The notes under the pieces are model-generated. The model was not told the origin of the DNA, made no database searches, and worked only from the letters and a program-made list of their open reading frames with translations. A program made the translations under genes and the position numbers. A DNA stretch of 64,000 nucleotides from Vespula vulgaris (Eukaryota > Arthropoda > Insecta > Hymenoptera > Vespidae): contig NC_066589.1 in NCBI RefSeq assembly GCF_905475345.1, forward strand, positions 1,558,501 to 1,622,500. The letters run 5' to 3'. Every line of letters begins with the position of its first letter. Positions within the stretch are counted from its first letter, which is position 1. Below are positions 12,961-26,855 of the stretch, piece by piece.

Positions 12961-14263
12961 TTCGTTACAACGAAACAAACTCTTCTTCGCTTTTTTTTTC
13001 GCGAAGCTCGACGCGAAAACTTTGCGAGTTTCACGAAACAGCCCGACCGCACAAAGTTTTCTTTCAGGCATATTGCGAAATCGCATTTCGAACTTCGCGG
13101 GGTTGCGGCTGTTTCTTCGAATAAAAACGATTCAGCGCGAAGGCACGAACAGCGACAAGGATATCGTTAACTTTCTCGGTGTTTCGTTGAAACTTTATTT
13201 AAAAAGCTAGCAACGCCTCAAGAATAATGTAAATATATACCTATATATGTTAAATTATTATTCTATAAAAGTAAGAAACTTTTTAAAAATCTAATAAATA
13301 TACTTAGATTTATCTATGAATTATAATCATAGTAGAAGAAAGACAGAGAGATTAAATTAAGAAAACGATTCGTGTTGATAAATTTGGAATAAATACTATA
13401 GCAGAAAAAAAAAGAAACAAGGAATAGAAGCAAGTATTTCACATATCGTAAAGTATTACTTCAACTTCTTGGAAACTTTACATCGTTATAAGAAAGTGTC
13501 GGAACATATAGAGGTAATATGGAAATTATGATGTCCTGAAACTTCTAAGTTGGTAAGTTACTTACTATATTGGACCCTTAATAAATTAAAATCATATATT
13601 GATAGATATATTACGTGTCCGTTATGATAAAATTAAAAGGTACGAATATAAGATTTATTTATTGAAACAAATTGAATATATAAGGCTTATGTATAGTATA
13701 TTTTAACTAATAAAAATATCGTAGAATTTATTAAATTTCGTAAATACTCCAAATTAATCAGTAGTATAACCTTTTAAAGACATTCAATTATTTTCGTTTC
13801 TATATGTTAATAATAATGTCTATCCATCCATTAGTATAGACTACAAGAAAACACAATATCAATTATATTATGACATATATGCTCAATGAATGTTATTACG
13901 ATATAAAATCGAGAACATTTGAATATCTCCAAAAAATAATGCTTTTAGTTTCTAAATATTCCAAATAATCAATTGCGTTAGGTTGTAAATATTCTAAATT
14001 CTTATTATCTAATATAATAAACCGAAGAATAGTAAATTCAAAATCAGGACATAATACCAAATAAATCTAGTATACTTTAGCAAAACTAAAAAGTAATCGT
14101 TATAAACACCCTAAATCCTTATTAATTATATATTAGTAATAACGACCATACTGAAGTTCGACTAAAAGGATTTATTAGTTCGATTTTAAATAAAGTTCAG
14201 ACAAACTTTTTCGAATATATGCATTATGCATTATTCATGTATTCGTAAAAGTATATGATTACG

Positions 14264-14267
<4 letters not shown>

Positions 14268-14316
<49 letters not shown>
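14268..14316. repeat. (CT)n microsatellite
   Basis: Pure CT run followed by gtcta. Confidence 0.95.
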
Positions 14317-14319
<3 letters not shown>

Positions 14320-15734
14320 ATTACTAATTAAAATTAAAAAAAAAAAAACGCGATTTATAGTTATAAAAATATTTTATCAATAGATATTACAATAAATAAT
14401 CGTAGAATCTCTGAAAAAAATTAGTTTCTTCGGTTCTCTTCCAATTAATCGTTTTGATCTCGTCTTTATCATTCAATGAAAGCAAACGAATAAACGAACG
14501 AACGGAATTATCTGTTAGGTAAGCCGATCTGCTTCGTGAGATGGACGTAGGGTGAAGTGAAAGGTAGAGAGTAAGTTTAAAGCGGTTCGCGTTGAAAATT
14601 GCAGGAGATTCTTTCTTTTTTTTTCTTTTCCTTTTCTTTTTTTCTTTTTTCTTTTTTTTTTCGTTCCTCACAAAATAAAAGACAAAGCCGCAATGCGGGG
14701 TCTCCGGGACAAAAGCTTACTCGTATTTACGGTCGAATGAAGTCGACGTTAGATGGTGTAGGTACATTGGCCTCTCAAAGGCCTTCAAGTGCAATTAAAG
14801 CTCTTCGAGACTTTCGTGGATCGCTTTAACTCGATCGACTGGTTGGATCGTCGACGAACTCAGTCATTGTTCGAGTAACTTTCTTTAATGGCACCTGCAA
14901 ACGAAAGAAAGTAGATACGATAGTTTCCACGTCCGAGAAAACTGAGTAACTTCTTTCCGGAAAGTTAACACACCTAAAATATAGATACAGAGTGTGAAAG
15001 ATAAATATATATAATATAAAGTTGACAAAGTGAACATTTTCTTCGCATTTGAACGTTTCAACTTGGACTCGATGAAAAAATCTATCCAGTGATTTTCTCT
15101 CATATTTAAACGGATCGATCAATATCAATTATTCTTTTAAATTACGTTTAACTAGGACTAAAACGTTAGTAACGAGATCTAAAAAATTTTTGCTTTCAAC
15201 GATTGAAAAATATTATAATAATCATTATGAAACTTTAAATCATATATCTTTTTTATTGAGATATTTTATACTTTCTTTAATAACTAAGTAAAAAATCATT
15301 ATTATATCAAACAAAACGAGATAAATTCATTCTTTTCAGATATATAATCACCGATGCTGGATCATTGGCAAATATAAATTAAGTAAAACAGTATCTCGCT
15401 CTATCTGTTCTATTATATACCGCTACAAAATCTACTTTAAATTCTATTAAATTTTTTAAATCGTTTAACACTTGTTCTTAATCATTAAATCTTCTTTAAA
15501 TTAACGAATCCATTGAAATTCGTAGAATCTGTTCCAAATCACGGAATCAGTTCGAATCATGATAGAGATTTGTCGCGACATAGAGTGGAACGAAAAGAAA
15601 AGAAGAAAAAAGAGGGAACATTTCGAACTCCTTGAGTAAGATCATCCTCACACACGTGAAAGGTATCAGGGTGAAATCTTTTATGAGACTCCTAACCAGT
15701 ACGTTCCTAATCTCGAAATGTAGCCGACTTTACT

Positions 15735-15950
15735 ATGCTGCTACATAACGCGCGTACGTGTCGGAGTGCACTTCGCATTGAACCGCATGGAATTTCGTTC
15801 GAGAGCACAATCGAGACGGGCGGCATGCCCGTTTGCCACCCGATCGACACCATCTCCATCGAGAAACATCGTCTTATTGGATGCTTCGGTGAAATCGATC
15901 GTTCGGTCCTATTCTCTTCTTACGACTTAATGCCTCACGTGCGAATTTAA
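15735..15950 (+). other. GC- and CpG-rich island with a 71-codon open frame
   Basis: The plus strand is open from ATG at 15735 to TAA (peptide starts MLLHNARTCRSALRIEPHG). Composition is strikingly richer in CpG than the flanks. An inverted repeat acgggc/gcccgt (15816-15821 / 15827-15832) sits in the middle. I do not recognise the peptide. The frame may simply be a by-product of low AT; a promoter or conserved non-coding element is as likely. Confidence 0.25.
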
Positions 15951-16241
15951 CTTCTCATTACCGAATAAGTGATTCAAAAAAAAAAAGAAAATAAAATAAA
16001 ATGAACTGAGAAAATAAAAACGATATGAAAATCATTGAATCTTAAATTAATTAATGATTATAAGACAACCAAGAGAAAGATTGGACGATGGGGGAAAAGA
16101 AAAAAAAAGTGAATCCTAAACTAAATACACTCATGTGTATTTGCATTTTTGAAAATTCTAGTATTTATGACGTTCTACTGATGGAAGTTACTTATTTTTT
16201 AACGTTTTATGATTTTTTCATTTTTTTTTATTTGTTTAACG

Positions 16242-16317
16242 CTAGATTTACGGGTTATGATTGTATATTTATTTGTACTGAAATCCATCAAACTGAATGG
16301 AAGTTTCGTAAATCTAG
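16242..16317. repeat. Perfect 11-bp inverted repeat with 54-bp loop
   Basis: ctagatttacg at 16242-16252 pairs exactly with cgtaaatctag at 16307-16317. It could be a tiny foldback element or the relic of one. Confidence 0.5.
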
Positions 16318-17902
16318 TGTAGATTGCGATCGATTTAAAATGAATAAAATATAAGAACATCAAAATAAATATTTTTTAACTTTAAAAAAAAATCGTCACT
16401 GAAAAGGTTAAAAGAGTGCTTCAGATATTCAAAATTTTATCAATTTAAACGTTTCAATATGAATGTAGGGTATGCGTGAAAGAATAAATGAATGATTACG
16501 GGAACGGACTTTATACGAAAAGCACTTCTGTTCTCAATGGTTTGAATGAAAGTTTCAGCGTTTAGCCGTTAGTTGATTGAAAAGGAAAAGAGAAAAGAGC
16601 GATGAACTCTCACGAAAATGTGAGAGGGAGGAATAGTGGGAGGGAGAGAAAACGTAACAGAATGAATAACCTTTACAAAGGTTCAACGATGATTAATAAG
16701 CGAGCTTTATCAGTCGACAACTTGTGCTAACTCGTTACAAATTAATTAAGCGATTCGTAGCTTGCGAAAAGAATATGATTTATTACTTTACGTTATTATG
16801 GTTATTCTTGTGTGAACATTAAAGCAGAAGATTGACAAGTTGAAATATTTTTTAACCATCACATGCACATGTATGTATTCAAGTTAATTAAATTTCACCT
16901 GGTCCTGAAAAATTATTATATATATACTTACTTTTGTATATATATATATATATTTAGTATTATTATTATTTATTATTAATATTATATTTATCTGTATAAA
17001 AAGTACGTGTTCAATAATTATAAATAGATATGTATGTGTATATATATTTGTACAACTGGCGTTATTATTACTCCGTTACCTTAAAGATAAGATTAAAGCC
17101 TCAGCAAAGAATGATAATTGAAAATTTCCAATAACCTTCGCATCCGCTGGAATATAATGAATTTTGCTATGGCGACAAGTGCGATGCAAGATTTATATTT
17201 CGATTTTGTACAACCTGAACGTGCCTAGCCATACGAGATGATATTTTTCTCTACATTTTCTATACGTTAGACAGCACATCCTGATGACTATGCTGGATTA
17301 AAAAAGTTCGTCACAAAAAAAAAATAAAAATAAATAAATACATAAATAAAGAAAAAAAAAAGGAATAAAAGAAGAAAGAAGTAAAACGAAGGTACACTCT
17401 TTCTCGATCACTTCCGTGATGGATACTCTCTGAAGCGCGTAAAATATTAAAAAAGTTTTTTAGATGGAAAACAACGTTACATCCGTCTATCGAATATCAC
17501 AAATCAATCTTTACATTTAGCCAACAATCACTCTCCAAGCGATAGTGAAGTAACAGGTGTCCATAATTCTGATACATTAAAACTTTATCGATTTATCGCG
17601 AGTAACAAAGTATAGTATAGTAGTGCGTGGTTTATAAAATATATCATGTAAAGTGTATTATGTAACGAATGGATTCTGTATATCCCTATGTGTTTCTTGC
17701 GAACGAAAAAGCACTTAAAATAAATGAGAGTCCGCTTTAACAATATCATCGGTGAATACCTATTCAGGAAAATGGTTAACGATATATACTCCCATTGAAT
17801 TTCGACTATCAGACAAAAGATAACGTGATCGGGAAGGCGATATACTGTGATTAACGATCGTTAGAAACACGGACAATGATGTGTCCCCGTTTACATTCTT
17901 TA

Positions 17903-17990
17903 GTTCGTTCGTTCGTTCGTTCGTTCGTTCGTTCGTTCGTTTGTTCGTTCGTTCGTTCGTTGGTTCATTCGTTCGTTCGTCCGTTCGTTG
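17903..17990. repeat. (TTCG)n tetranucleotide repeat
   Basis: About 22 units with a few substitutions (ttgg, ttca, ccg). A CpG-containing repeat, unlike the CT/TA tracts elsewhere in the window. Confidence 0.95.
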
Positions 17991-18488
17991 AGACTTGATA
18001 AATATGGCCGGCATGAAATTGCATTTAAATTACAAATGATATATCTACCTTCTTATTTCTTGCAAAGTTATTTACTGAAAACTTTTCTCCGCGATAATGA
18101 ACCGTGAGTTAAAGTTCCCACGAGTCGAGAAAAATTTAACAATACGAACGTTGGATGAAATGAAAATATTACTGACCTAAGTAATTCGTCGATAAGAACT
18201 AGAACGTCCTTACTCTATTGTATATAGGTATGTAATTAGAAAAAAAGATAAAGTAGACAATTAAAAAGATTCATTTGTTGCTAAGAAAAGAGAATATCTT
18301 GAGAAATATGAAGGAGAAACATTTCGAAGACCTGATAAAACTTCTTCTATATCTAAGACTTTTCTAGTTCTGTTTCAGTAGAAAATAGGATTGAAAATAG
18401 ATTCTATATAGAGACAGGTGCAATAAGAAAACCGACTACTCGTATGTCGAACGATTTATCGAGATATCGATCCAATGAGATTTACCTA

Positions 18489-18510
18489 CGTGTGTGTATG
18501 TGTGTGTGTG

Positions 18511-18548
<38 letters not shown>
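18489..18548. repeat. (TG)n(TA)n microsatellite
   Basis: tg-rich run followed by pure ta. Confidence 0.95.
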
Positions 18549-18553
<5 letters not shown>

Positions 18554-19750
18554 GATTCGAGATAAAAAGATAAGGGACACTGCTAGATCTATCTATATAT
18601 ATAAGAAGAAACACATAGGCAAAGAATCCATGAATATATCTACGCTTGGAAACTACTACACTTAGAAATCTTATTTTATGGGGAGCTTTCGTCGGCTGTG
18701 AAATTCGAAGGTGTAGCAGCGTAACGTTATATCTTCCACCTTTTATTTTTAGATACGTCAGAGACCTTGGCACTCAAGTAATCTCTTCTCAAGACGAACG
18801 TTAAATAATATTATAGCTCTGAGAAATCGCGCGAACGTAACGACGGAACTTGAAATTTTTCTGATAAACGACGAAGCAGAGAGAAAGAGAAAAAGAGAGA
18901 GAAACCTTAAATGACTTTTATTTTGTTTCCTTGAGAAAATTCTTCGCGTTTCAAATATCGATCCTCGAAGTTTTATCGTTTTATCACATAACTTACAAAC
19001 TCAACTTGAAAATAGAAATAAAATTATAATTTCCGAATGAAGTTACACGGATTATCTACTAAGGTTCGCAAATAGATTAATTTTCTTGTTATCTTCGTTC
19101 GTTAATAAAAAAACTTCGTCGAAAGAATCAAAGATTATCGATATTATCTCTCACTATTTTCGACAATTAATTATTTTCTATTTTATATTATATTTTTACA
19201 TCCATATCTATTAAAAATCGATTATACTGTGGAAAATCTATAAAACACGAAACTTCCAAATATAATTCTACGAATGTTGTTTTTCGTAAATGAAGAAAAG
19301 CCAAGTCTGACGTCTCCCGATAGATGAAAGTGGTTTCTTCGGACAAGTATAAATTGTAAGTACACGAGACACACCGTATCGACAGTGAACAGATTACATT
19401 GTATTTCACGTGTTGGCCCGGTCATTCGATTTCCCGGTTGAAGAGGGCAAGGGCCGAACGGTAATAGAAAAGTTCGTTTTGGCCCAGAGTAGATAGAGGA
19501 GGAATAAAAAGGGTAGATTCGGCTAGTCGGTTGGGTTACTATGTAGCAATCCTTTGAGATTACCTATGGTTATTCGGAAATTGTGAAAATGATGATAAAA
19601 CGATAAAATATGAGGATTATTTGGACTCCCGTTTACAAATATCAAACGTACATATATCCCGTGTCGATAAATTTTCATAGAAATATGGCTGAACAAATAC
19701 GAAAAAGCTTTTGCTCTACCAACGACTAATTGAATTTTCCCATTAAATTC

Positions 19751-19752
<2 letters not shown>

Positions 19753-19794
<42 letters not shown>
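19753..19794. repeat. (CT)n microsatellite
   Basis: Pure CT run. Confidence 0.95.
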
Positions 19795-19795
<1 letters not shown>

Positions 19796-20788
19796 ATCCT
19801 TCTGTCTCTGTCTATCGCACAAAGCTTACATATGTAGTTTCGCATACATACTCGCGATCACATCAACATTCGCTTTACGAACCGAATCCCGATGGGATAT
19901 CTATCCCGAAAGGGTTTCTGAGTCCCTTTTGTTGATGGTATACAGACACATATACACACACGCACACACATATATATACATATATACAACATAGAGAATT
20001 CACGATATAGAAGCCTTTATAGATAAGTGATCACCCCGATCGAAGTGCACCGAAACCTTAATAGATTTAATGCACATGCTGACTAGATATCAACGCTACT
20101 ACTAACGTAACTGTACTAACGTGAGCACGTGTTTGTACTTCGCTAACACTTATCTATATCGATATCTACTTACAAACCTGTTGCGAATCTGTCTATCGAT
20201 ATACCTAAAGCCGTCCGTATTATTTAATGCCTTAAACTTCAGAGATCTCTTTACGGATGAGTCGATTACAAATTGGTATAAATGTCTTATATGGCCTCTA
20301 CGACAAACATTTAAATACATTTTTTTTTGTAATGATAACAAAGACTCAATTCATGAAGTAACATATTTAAAAACCTGTTAAACTAGTATCACTGTATATT
20401 ATTTTGGAGATACGACTGTTATTACGATATTGTAATTGTGAATTCGCAAGAATATTCTACTACGATGCCTATCTAGAAATCTTTTAGAGATGAATTATTA
20501 ATTTTCCTCGCTTTGGTCTAAGCCAACAGCTATCATTTCGCTTTAATAAACCTAATTCCACTGCTGTTAAATTAGGCCACAATTCTAAAGTTGAGAAATG
20601 TTGATTCATAATATATGAAAATGAATAAATAATAAATATAAAATTGAACATCGTATACGTAATAATTGTATCTATGAAAATATTAATATTTTAACTTCAT
20701 TAACTATCTCTATAATATTTTATTTATATCTAATATAGTTTCACACTTGAACATTTGTGTGTACATATTCGTACGCATCTGTCTGCAC

Positions 20789-20823
<35 letters not shown>

Positions 20824-20844
20824 ATATGTATGTATGTATGTATG
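20789..20844. repeat. (TA)n and (TATG)n microsatellite
   Basis: Pure ta run followed by gtatgtatgtatg. Confidence 0.9.
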
Positions 20845-23081
20845 AATGTGTACTTGGATATCAGTTCAATTTGAGTAATTTGAAATGGGTGAATGACCAA
20901 ACAAGGTTCACTTAATTTCATGGAATAACGCGAAGTGCAAATGGGTATATTTGATAACGGAAGGAAATTCCCTAAGTACTGTGCGAAATTATAAAATGTG
21001 TGTAGGGGCGTATGCATGATAGCTTTATAAAATGTTAAAAATGGTAATAAATTAACGAATCGTAAAAAGTCTGTGGATAATAATATTTATACATACATAC
21101 ATTAATATTTTTATTAAATTATTATATATTTCTTTTCTCTATCGAATTATTCTTTCTTATAAAAATCAACGTGCAATAATAAATCCTTTTTTATTTCCGT
21201 TCTCAACGTAATTACAAAAAACATAGTGAATGTATGGAAAAATATTAATTCATTTATTCTAAAATGAGATATTGAAGATGTCGATAACGATATCTATAGG
21301 AAAAATGTAATGGTTCTTTGTAGCATGTATATAAAAAATCATTCGAAAAATTTTCATTCGACGAGTATGATCGATCGTTTACACGTTTTCAGGTCGTAGT
21401 TTTGATCGATCGATCGTAGAAGGTTTTCCGTTCTTATCAAAAGTTTTCCTATAGAATTCGCGAGAAACGAGAGACTGGGATTGACAGAAATTTGATGTAT
21501 CACATACGTCGATCAATATACGATCGCAAAATTTGCTATGAAGAATGCACGAAAGTTAAACGATCGATGACCTATCGTACTCGTCGATATGATAATATAA
21601 TTATTTGATGCTCGACCGACTGGAAAAGAACGATTCGTCAGAGAAATCCGAATAATCTTAATGAATTTGATCGCATTTTTAAAATCCCGTTTACTGGCTA
21701 GAAATAAGTTATAATGAACAATCGAGAGTATCAATACCAACATAGGTATTTCATTTTCCTTGCTATATCATTATTTTCGCTTCTCTCGATCTATTTAAGT
21801 GAAGAAATATACGAGATTCTTACACATCATCCTTTTTTATATCATCTCTTGAATATTACTAAACATATTATTATATAATAAAAAAATAAAAATATACATA
21901 ATAATAATATTTTTATTAATATTTAGTTATAAATAAATATATATATATTTATATATACACATATAACGTAACCTTGTCAATCTTTTTTATAATTCTTTTG
22001 CTAATTTTGTACACATAATATTATATGTAACAAATTTAAATTTTATATATATATATGTGTGTGTGTGTATGTATCTATAATTAACTTTATTATTATGTAT
22101 ATCGAATGTAGAAAAGTATAAATTTATGAAGAAAAAAAACAAACATGCAACATATTCTTTTTTATTAAAATTCGAAATCTTTATAGTTCTTCAAGAATAT
22201 TGTTATTTTTATTTTTAGGCACCTTCCAACTTTAGCCGGTGTACCGTCAAACTTTCAAATTCTAAAGTATGTAACTTCAAAATCAAAATAGAGATCCTAC
22301 TAACTTTCTTCAGAAATGTATAATTTCATTGGCGCACCAAGATCAAAGGAGAGCGACGAAAACCACGGTCTAACCATAAACTGAAAGAGTAAAGTTCTCA
22401 AGAGTTCCAGTTCGTCGGAGCAATTTAGCGGCGATCGGAGGAAGTTATTTTATCTCTGGATTACTAAACTGTTTATGGGTAGAAAGAGAGAAAGAGACAA
22501 AGAGAGAGAGAGAGAGAGAGCGAAACTTTGTCTCTCAGTTTCCGACCAACCAAATAGAAGCTAACTATCCGCAAAGTTCTTAAATGCCGGTCATATTGAT
22601 ATGTTTTATTTTTTCACAAATCTTTAAAACGATGTTTAACATCTAATGAAAGAAACAATACATTCTTCGAGTTATCAAAAATTTAAATAATAATCACACA
22701 AGTACTTGTTGATTAAACATTAATAATTATTGATCAATATTTGATTTCCATTACTCGAATGATCAAAATAATCAAACAAACCATAACGATCTATTACATA
22801 TATCGCAATCAATAATCTAATCACTTGATCAATCTCGAAAGATTGATCATCGTTTAAAAATCAAGTCTAAATAAAAATATACCTAATTAATTCATTTAAG
22901 CTATGTATAATAACGCGTAATAAAATGTTTTCAACCATCAAGTACTTGTATTCGACTTGATCTTCTATAAGCTTAAAATTTTTGACACTTCGCGAACATT
23001 ATCCTTACGAGATCGTGGAGGTTAACGAGATTAAAGGAGGATAAAGCGTGATAAGGTACACATAAGGAGAAAGACAGAGAT

Positions 23082-23082
<1 letters not shown>

Positions 23083-23122
<40 letters not shown>

Positions 23123-23135
23123 CAGAGAGAGAGAT
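23083..23135. repeat. (GA)n microsatellite
   Basis: GA run with one interruption (atcagag). Confidence 0.95.
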
Positions 23136-23495
23136 GGAACATACATAGTAGGTACAGTTACGTACGCTTATGCGTACTACCTCCTATGCATTATGCACGT
23201 TCCTACGCTCGGTTAAGTCGGTATGGCAGGTGCAGCACCAAGAGAAATGCATTAGTTGCTAGGACGAAGGGACTCGTGCTAGCGAGGACACTTAACAACA
23301 AGTTTCTCTCCCTTTCACGCATATGTATATTCTCTCTCCCTCTCTCTCTCTCTCTGTTTCACTCACTCTCTGTCTAACAAACATATTCTCTATATCTTTC
23401 TCTCTTATATATTCTCTCTCTTACGCTCACACATTCTCTCTCTCTCTCTCTTTCTCTCTCTATCGTTCTGGTTCGACCGGTTGATGAATACTAGG

Positions 23496-23508
23496 TGCCA
23501 TCTAGAGG
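23496..23508 (+). promoter_or_regulatory. CTCF-like core motif
   Basis: tgccatctagagg differs at one position from the reverse-complement CTCF core TGCCMYCTRSTGG. It lies in a GC-raised patch. A single short match by eye is weak evidence. Confidence 0.25.
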
Positions 23509-23755
23509 ACCGAGTACCGTTTGGCTTTCCCATGCTTTGCGGATTTCCCAACTTGCTTTCCCGCAGAAAAGAGCGTGACTCCAGGCTCTGAGACACGGCT
23601 AATGCCTTGCCTCACTAACTTACCGAACATTTCACATTATGGAATTGCAGGTAGAACCACCGAGTGCTATTACGGAGTAAAGCACATTACGCGAAAATGA
23701 TGCACCATCGTTGGGACGAGTGCGATATTCATCAGAGATTCTCGACTACTTCCTC

Positions 23756-23780
23756 TCTCTCTTTCTCTCTTTCTCTCTCT

Positions 23781-23831
<51 letters not shown>
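23756..23831. repeat. (CT)n microsatellite
   Basis: CT run, interrupted at its left end. Confidence 0.95.
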
Positions 23832-23834
<3 letters not shown>

Positions 23835-24988
23835 TATACACATATAGATATACATATACATAGATGAATATTTTGGAATATTCTACGGTATCATACGATA
23901 CCAAGCTCAAATCTCCACCTCCTACGAGATAGATCGCGAATGTCCAGCTTTTAACGCTTTCTACTGTACCATTTTACATGAGAACTTCTCTTGACACGAT
24001 AATCATAACAAGAATTTACGTTTCATGAAAATATTAACAAGGGAGAATTGAAGATATTTACATGAATGATAAAGATGGTTGCGGATTTGAAAGCAAGAAT
24101 TTGAAAATATTCGACTTCTATTTTATATACCCTATCATGAAAATAAATAAAACTATTTATTAGCGAAACGTTTTACGAATGTTAATTAAAAGTAATTAAT
24201 AATATTCATTGATTAAGTTAACAATTAAAAAGTCTCGTGTTTCATTAATATTTACATAAGTAACGAAAGCAAAACATACCTTCTTTTGTATAGAAAAGCG
24301 AAACAATGTTAGTACGTTCACACCACGCTGACCATGATCACAATGTGATAAGTAGAAGATACACCGAGGTGTACATTGTATCCTGTCCAAGATCGAACAA
24401 GAGACTCGACGGCTTCGTGCATGCAAATCAAGCACAGGAAGCTCTTTGATTTGGTATCGTGCTTCGCATCGATCGTTAGGCGTCTAAGGCGTTGCTACGT
24501 AGGATACTGGGAAATCCATTTTCGTGTCCATTGACACGTTCAAACTAACATCGAACCAAGCAACATCTTCTTCTACACCCTCCAACCCCCATTTATGGAA
24601 TGTACATTGACTTTGTTAAGGTTATTTCATGTGATCGAAGTACCATCGAATATCCCTCCTGTAATTACTTCATACCGGCTGTTCAATCATCCATCAAAAT
24701 CTATCCATTAATTAGGAAATAAACTTCCTCTCTATTTCGCTCGTTTACTAACGACCAGAATCGATTCACATGACCCTTTCCCTTCCTAAAAATATTTCAT
24801 AGTTTTACGAACAAGAGACTCTCAAATTAAAATTCGTATTATCGGCAAATAAATAGAACCCGAAATGCTTTAATTAAATCTCGTCGACTTATCAATGTGA
24901 AATTAACGATAATTCCTGTCGAAGTTTAATTAATGGATTAGATCATATAAATCTAACGAGTAAATATCGAATTAATATAATGTTAAGA

Positions 24989-25003
24989 TATAACAATAAT
25001 AAC

Positions 25004-25035
<32 letters not shown>

Positions 25036-25070
25036 TGATGATGATGATGATGATGATTATTATTATTATA
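24989..25070. repeat. (AAT)n(ATG)n(ATT)n microsatellite
   Basis: Trinucleotide run that changes register from aat to atg to att. Confidence 0.95.
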
Positions 25071-26235
25071 TAATTATACAATTATTATTGTACAGCTTCA
25101 GTGACAATTGAAAAGGAAAATGACTACAATAAACGAGAACGTTTTAATAGTACGAACTACGCGCGTAATTGAATCGATTATAATTATAGTACGATTCATA
25201 TGACATCTCATTATTTTTCTTCCTTTCTCATTATCCTAGTTCCTATTTTCCGCTGTTTAACGTATATTTTGATATTGACCGAATATTGCCCATTAGCATT
25301 ATTATTCCGTGCGAAAAGCGTGAAATATTATTAATGTACCACGACCTTTTGTCATGCTTTAGAGAATTTGATTACGAATGCATTTCGAAAATCTCAACTA
25401 CCTGATCGTAAGTGAGAAATTTTAATGAGATTCCGTAGCACGCCTGTACGATCCATTTTCTACGTCTACGTTTCTACGATCGAGCGAGTATTCAAACGAT
25501 AATGAAAATAATTCCGATTAATCATCAAATAAATACGCTTTGTTTTCTAGGATTAAAATGTTTTTACGAATGAAACAGTTTTACTCGTGATTTGTATATT
25601 CGCTCGACTTTCACATAAGCTTAATCTTTATATGCGAAAACTTTCAAAGAGGGGAAAAGAATTAAAGCGATATCATTCAATTAATGAAACTTTTATACGA
25701 AACATTTTTCTTATCTTTTGAACCATCGATTATGATTTAATACGTTATTAACAAAAAATTGTTTTAAGGTATTAAATTAACATTGAAGAAGTAAAAAGAA
25801 AAACAAAGGGAAAAACAGCGGATATTCATCTAGAAAGATTTATTTAGAAGAACATTTATAAATTTAAAAAATTTCGTATTCTCGAGTCGAAACATTCGAA
25901 ACTACAAAAGAAAGAAAAAATGTTAACATTTAAACAAAATTTTCAATAAAAATCAAACGTTTCGAGAGATTACTTTTCAGGTTGAGAGAAGATACTTAGT
26001 ATCGTAGCGAAATGGAAATAAGTGAATGCAAACAAGCCTTAAGTCGATCTACGCGAGTACATCGTAATTCGTTGACGTGGTCGATAAAACGAAGAAGATG
26101 GAATAAGAGAGGAAAGAAAAACGGAAGAAGGAAATAAAGAGAAAAAGTTTTTCCTTGGAGATAACATTTTTTGTTTGAAAGTAGAAAAGCTTGGAAAAGC
26201 ATTGAAAGTGAAAGAAAGGAAATAAGAAAGAGAAG

Positions 26236-26340
26236 AGGATAGATAGTTGTATAGATAGATCTATACATAGATGTATTGATAGATGGTGGAATGGATAGAT
26301 AAATAAATAGATATATAGATAAATAGATGGATAGAAGAGA
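26236..26340. repeat. Degenerate (GATA)n tract
   Basis: tagatagatagata-type tetranucleotides with many substitutions. Confidence 0.85.
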
Positions 26341-26569
26341 AGAGACGAAGAAACAGAAAGAAAGAGAGAGAGAAAGAGAGAAAAAAGAGAAAACGGTAAA
26401 AACTCAGGTGAAACGGAAGAGGAAGATTCTGTTCGAGCAGTTACAGGTACTTCTTCGAGTAGCATCGTTCCGAATAACCTTCCTTCCGATGCCTTTTATA
26501 TCGCGTTCCAAGCTACGGCCATCTTCTAAAGTCTTTGTCGTGAAAAATCGCGGCATTTTTTTCCTTTCT

Positions 26570-26632
26570 CTCTCTCTCTCTCTCTTTCTATCTGTCCCTC
26601 TCTCTCTCTCTCTCTCTCTCCTTCTCTCTGTT
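26570..26632. repeat. (CT)n microsatellite
   Basis: Two CT runs separated by tttctatctgtccc. Confidence 0.9.
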
Positions 26633-26761
26633 TCATTTCTTCGAACGAAGAAAAATAAGAATATCTGTAATATTTTATAAGAACAGTCTGAAAGATCACT
26701 CATACCATTTCGAAAATGTCCAAGTTACATCTACGTCTTTTTTTATTTTCCAATCTATCCC

Positions 26762-26768
26762 TTCTCTC

Positions 26769-26800
<32 letters not shown>

Positions 26801-26855
26801 CGTCTTTCTTTCTCTCTCTTTCTCTCTCTTTCTCTCTCTCTTTTCCTTTTCCTTC
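26762..26855. repeat. (CT)n/(CTTT)n microsatellite
   Basis: Pyrimidine-only tract. Confidence 0.9.

Larger units (their letters stand above)
7077..15700. other. 8.6 kb without a recognised gene
   Basis: AT-rich DNA broken by microsatellites and pyrimidine-rich tracts. The patch at about 9590-9960 is GC-richer and has open frames on both strands, but they are driven by purine/pyrimidine bias and lack convincing splice structure. Tracts of (CT)n or (GA)n also occur near 10280-10320, 10490-10520, 12180-12215 and 12400-12470. Confidence 0.55.
15960..22320. other. 6.4 kb without a recognised gene
   Basis: AT-rich DNA with several microsatellites (listed separately), a long-loop hairpin at 16242-16317, and GATC-rich patches near 21360-21420. 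No coding exon could be supported. Confidence 0.55.

Noticed and set aside
12785..13210. 141-codon plus-strand frame
   Set aside because: Its length comes from a CT microsatellite (FFFLSFILSLSLSLSLSL); no start context, splice sites or family.
20076..20098. Sequence beginning tgactagat that shares the seed of the miR-279/996 family
   Set aside because: No complementary arm lies within 100 bases on either side, so no precursor hairpin can form.
26049..26465. 138-codon minus-strand frame
   Set aside because: Driven by GATA and purine-rich repeats giving runs of aromatic, leucine and serine codons; not gene-like.
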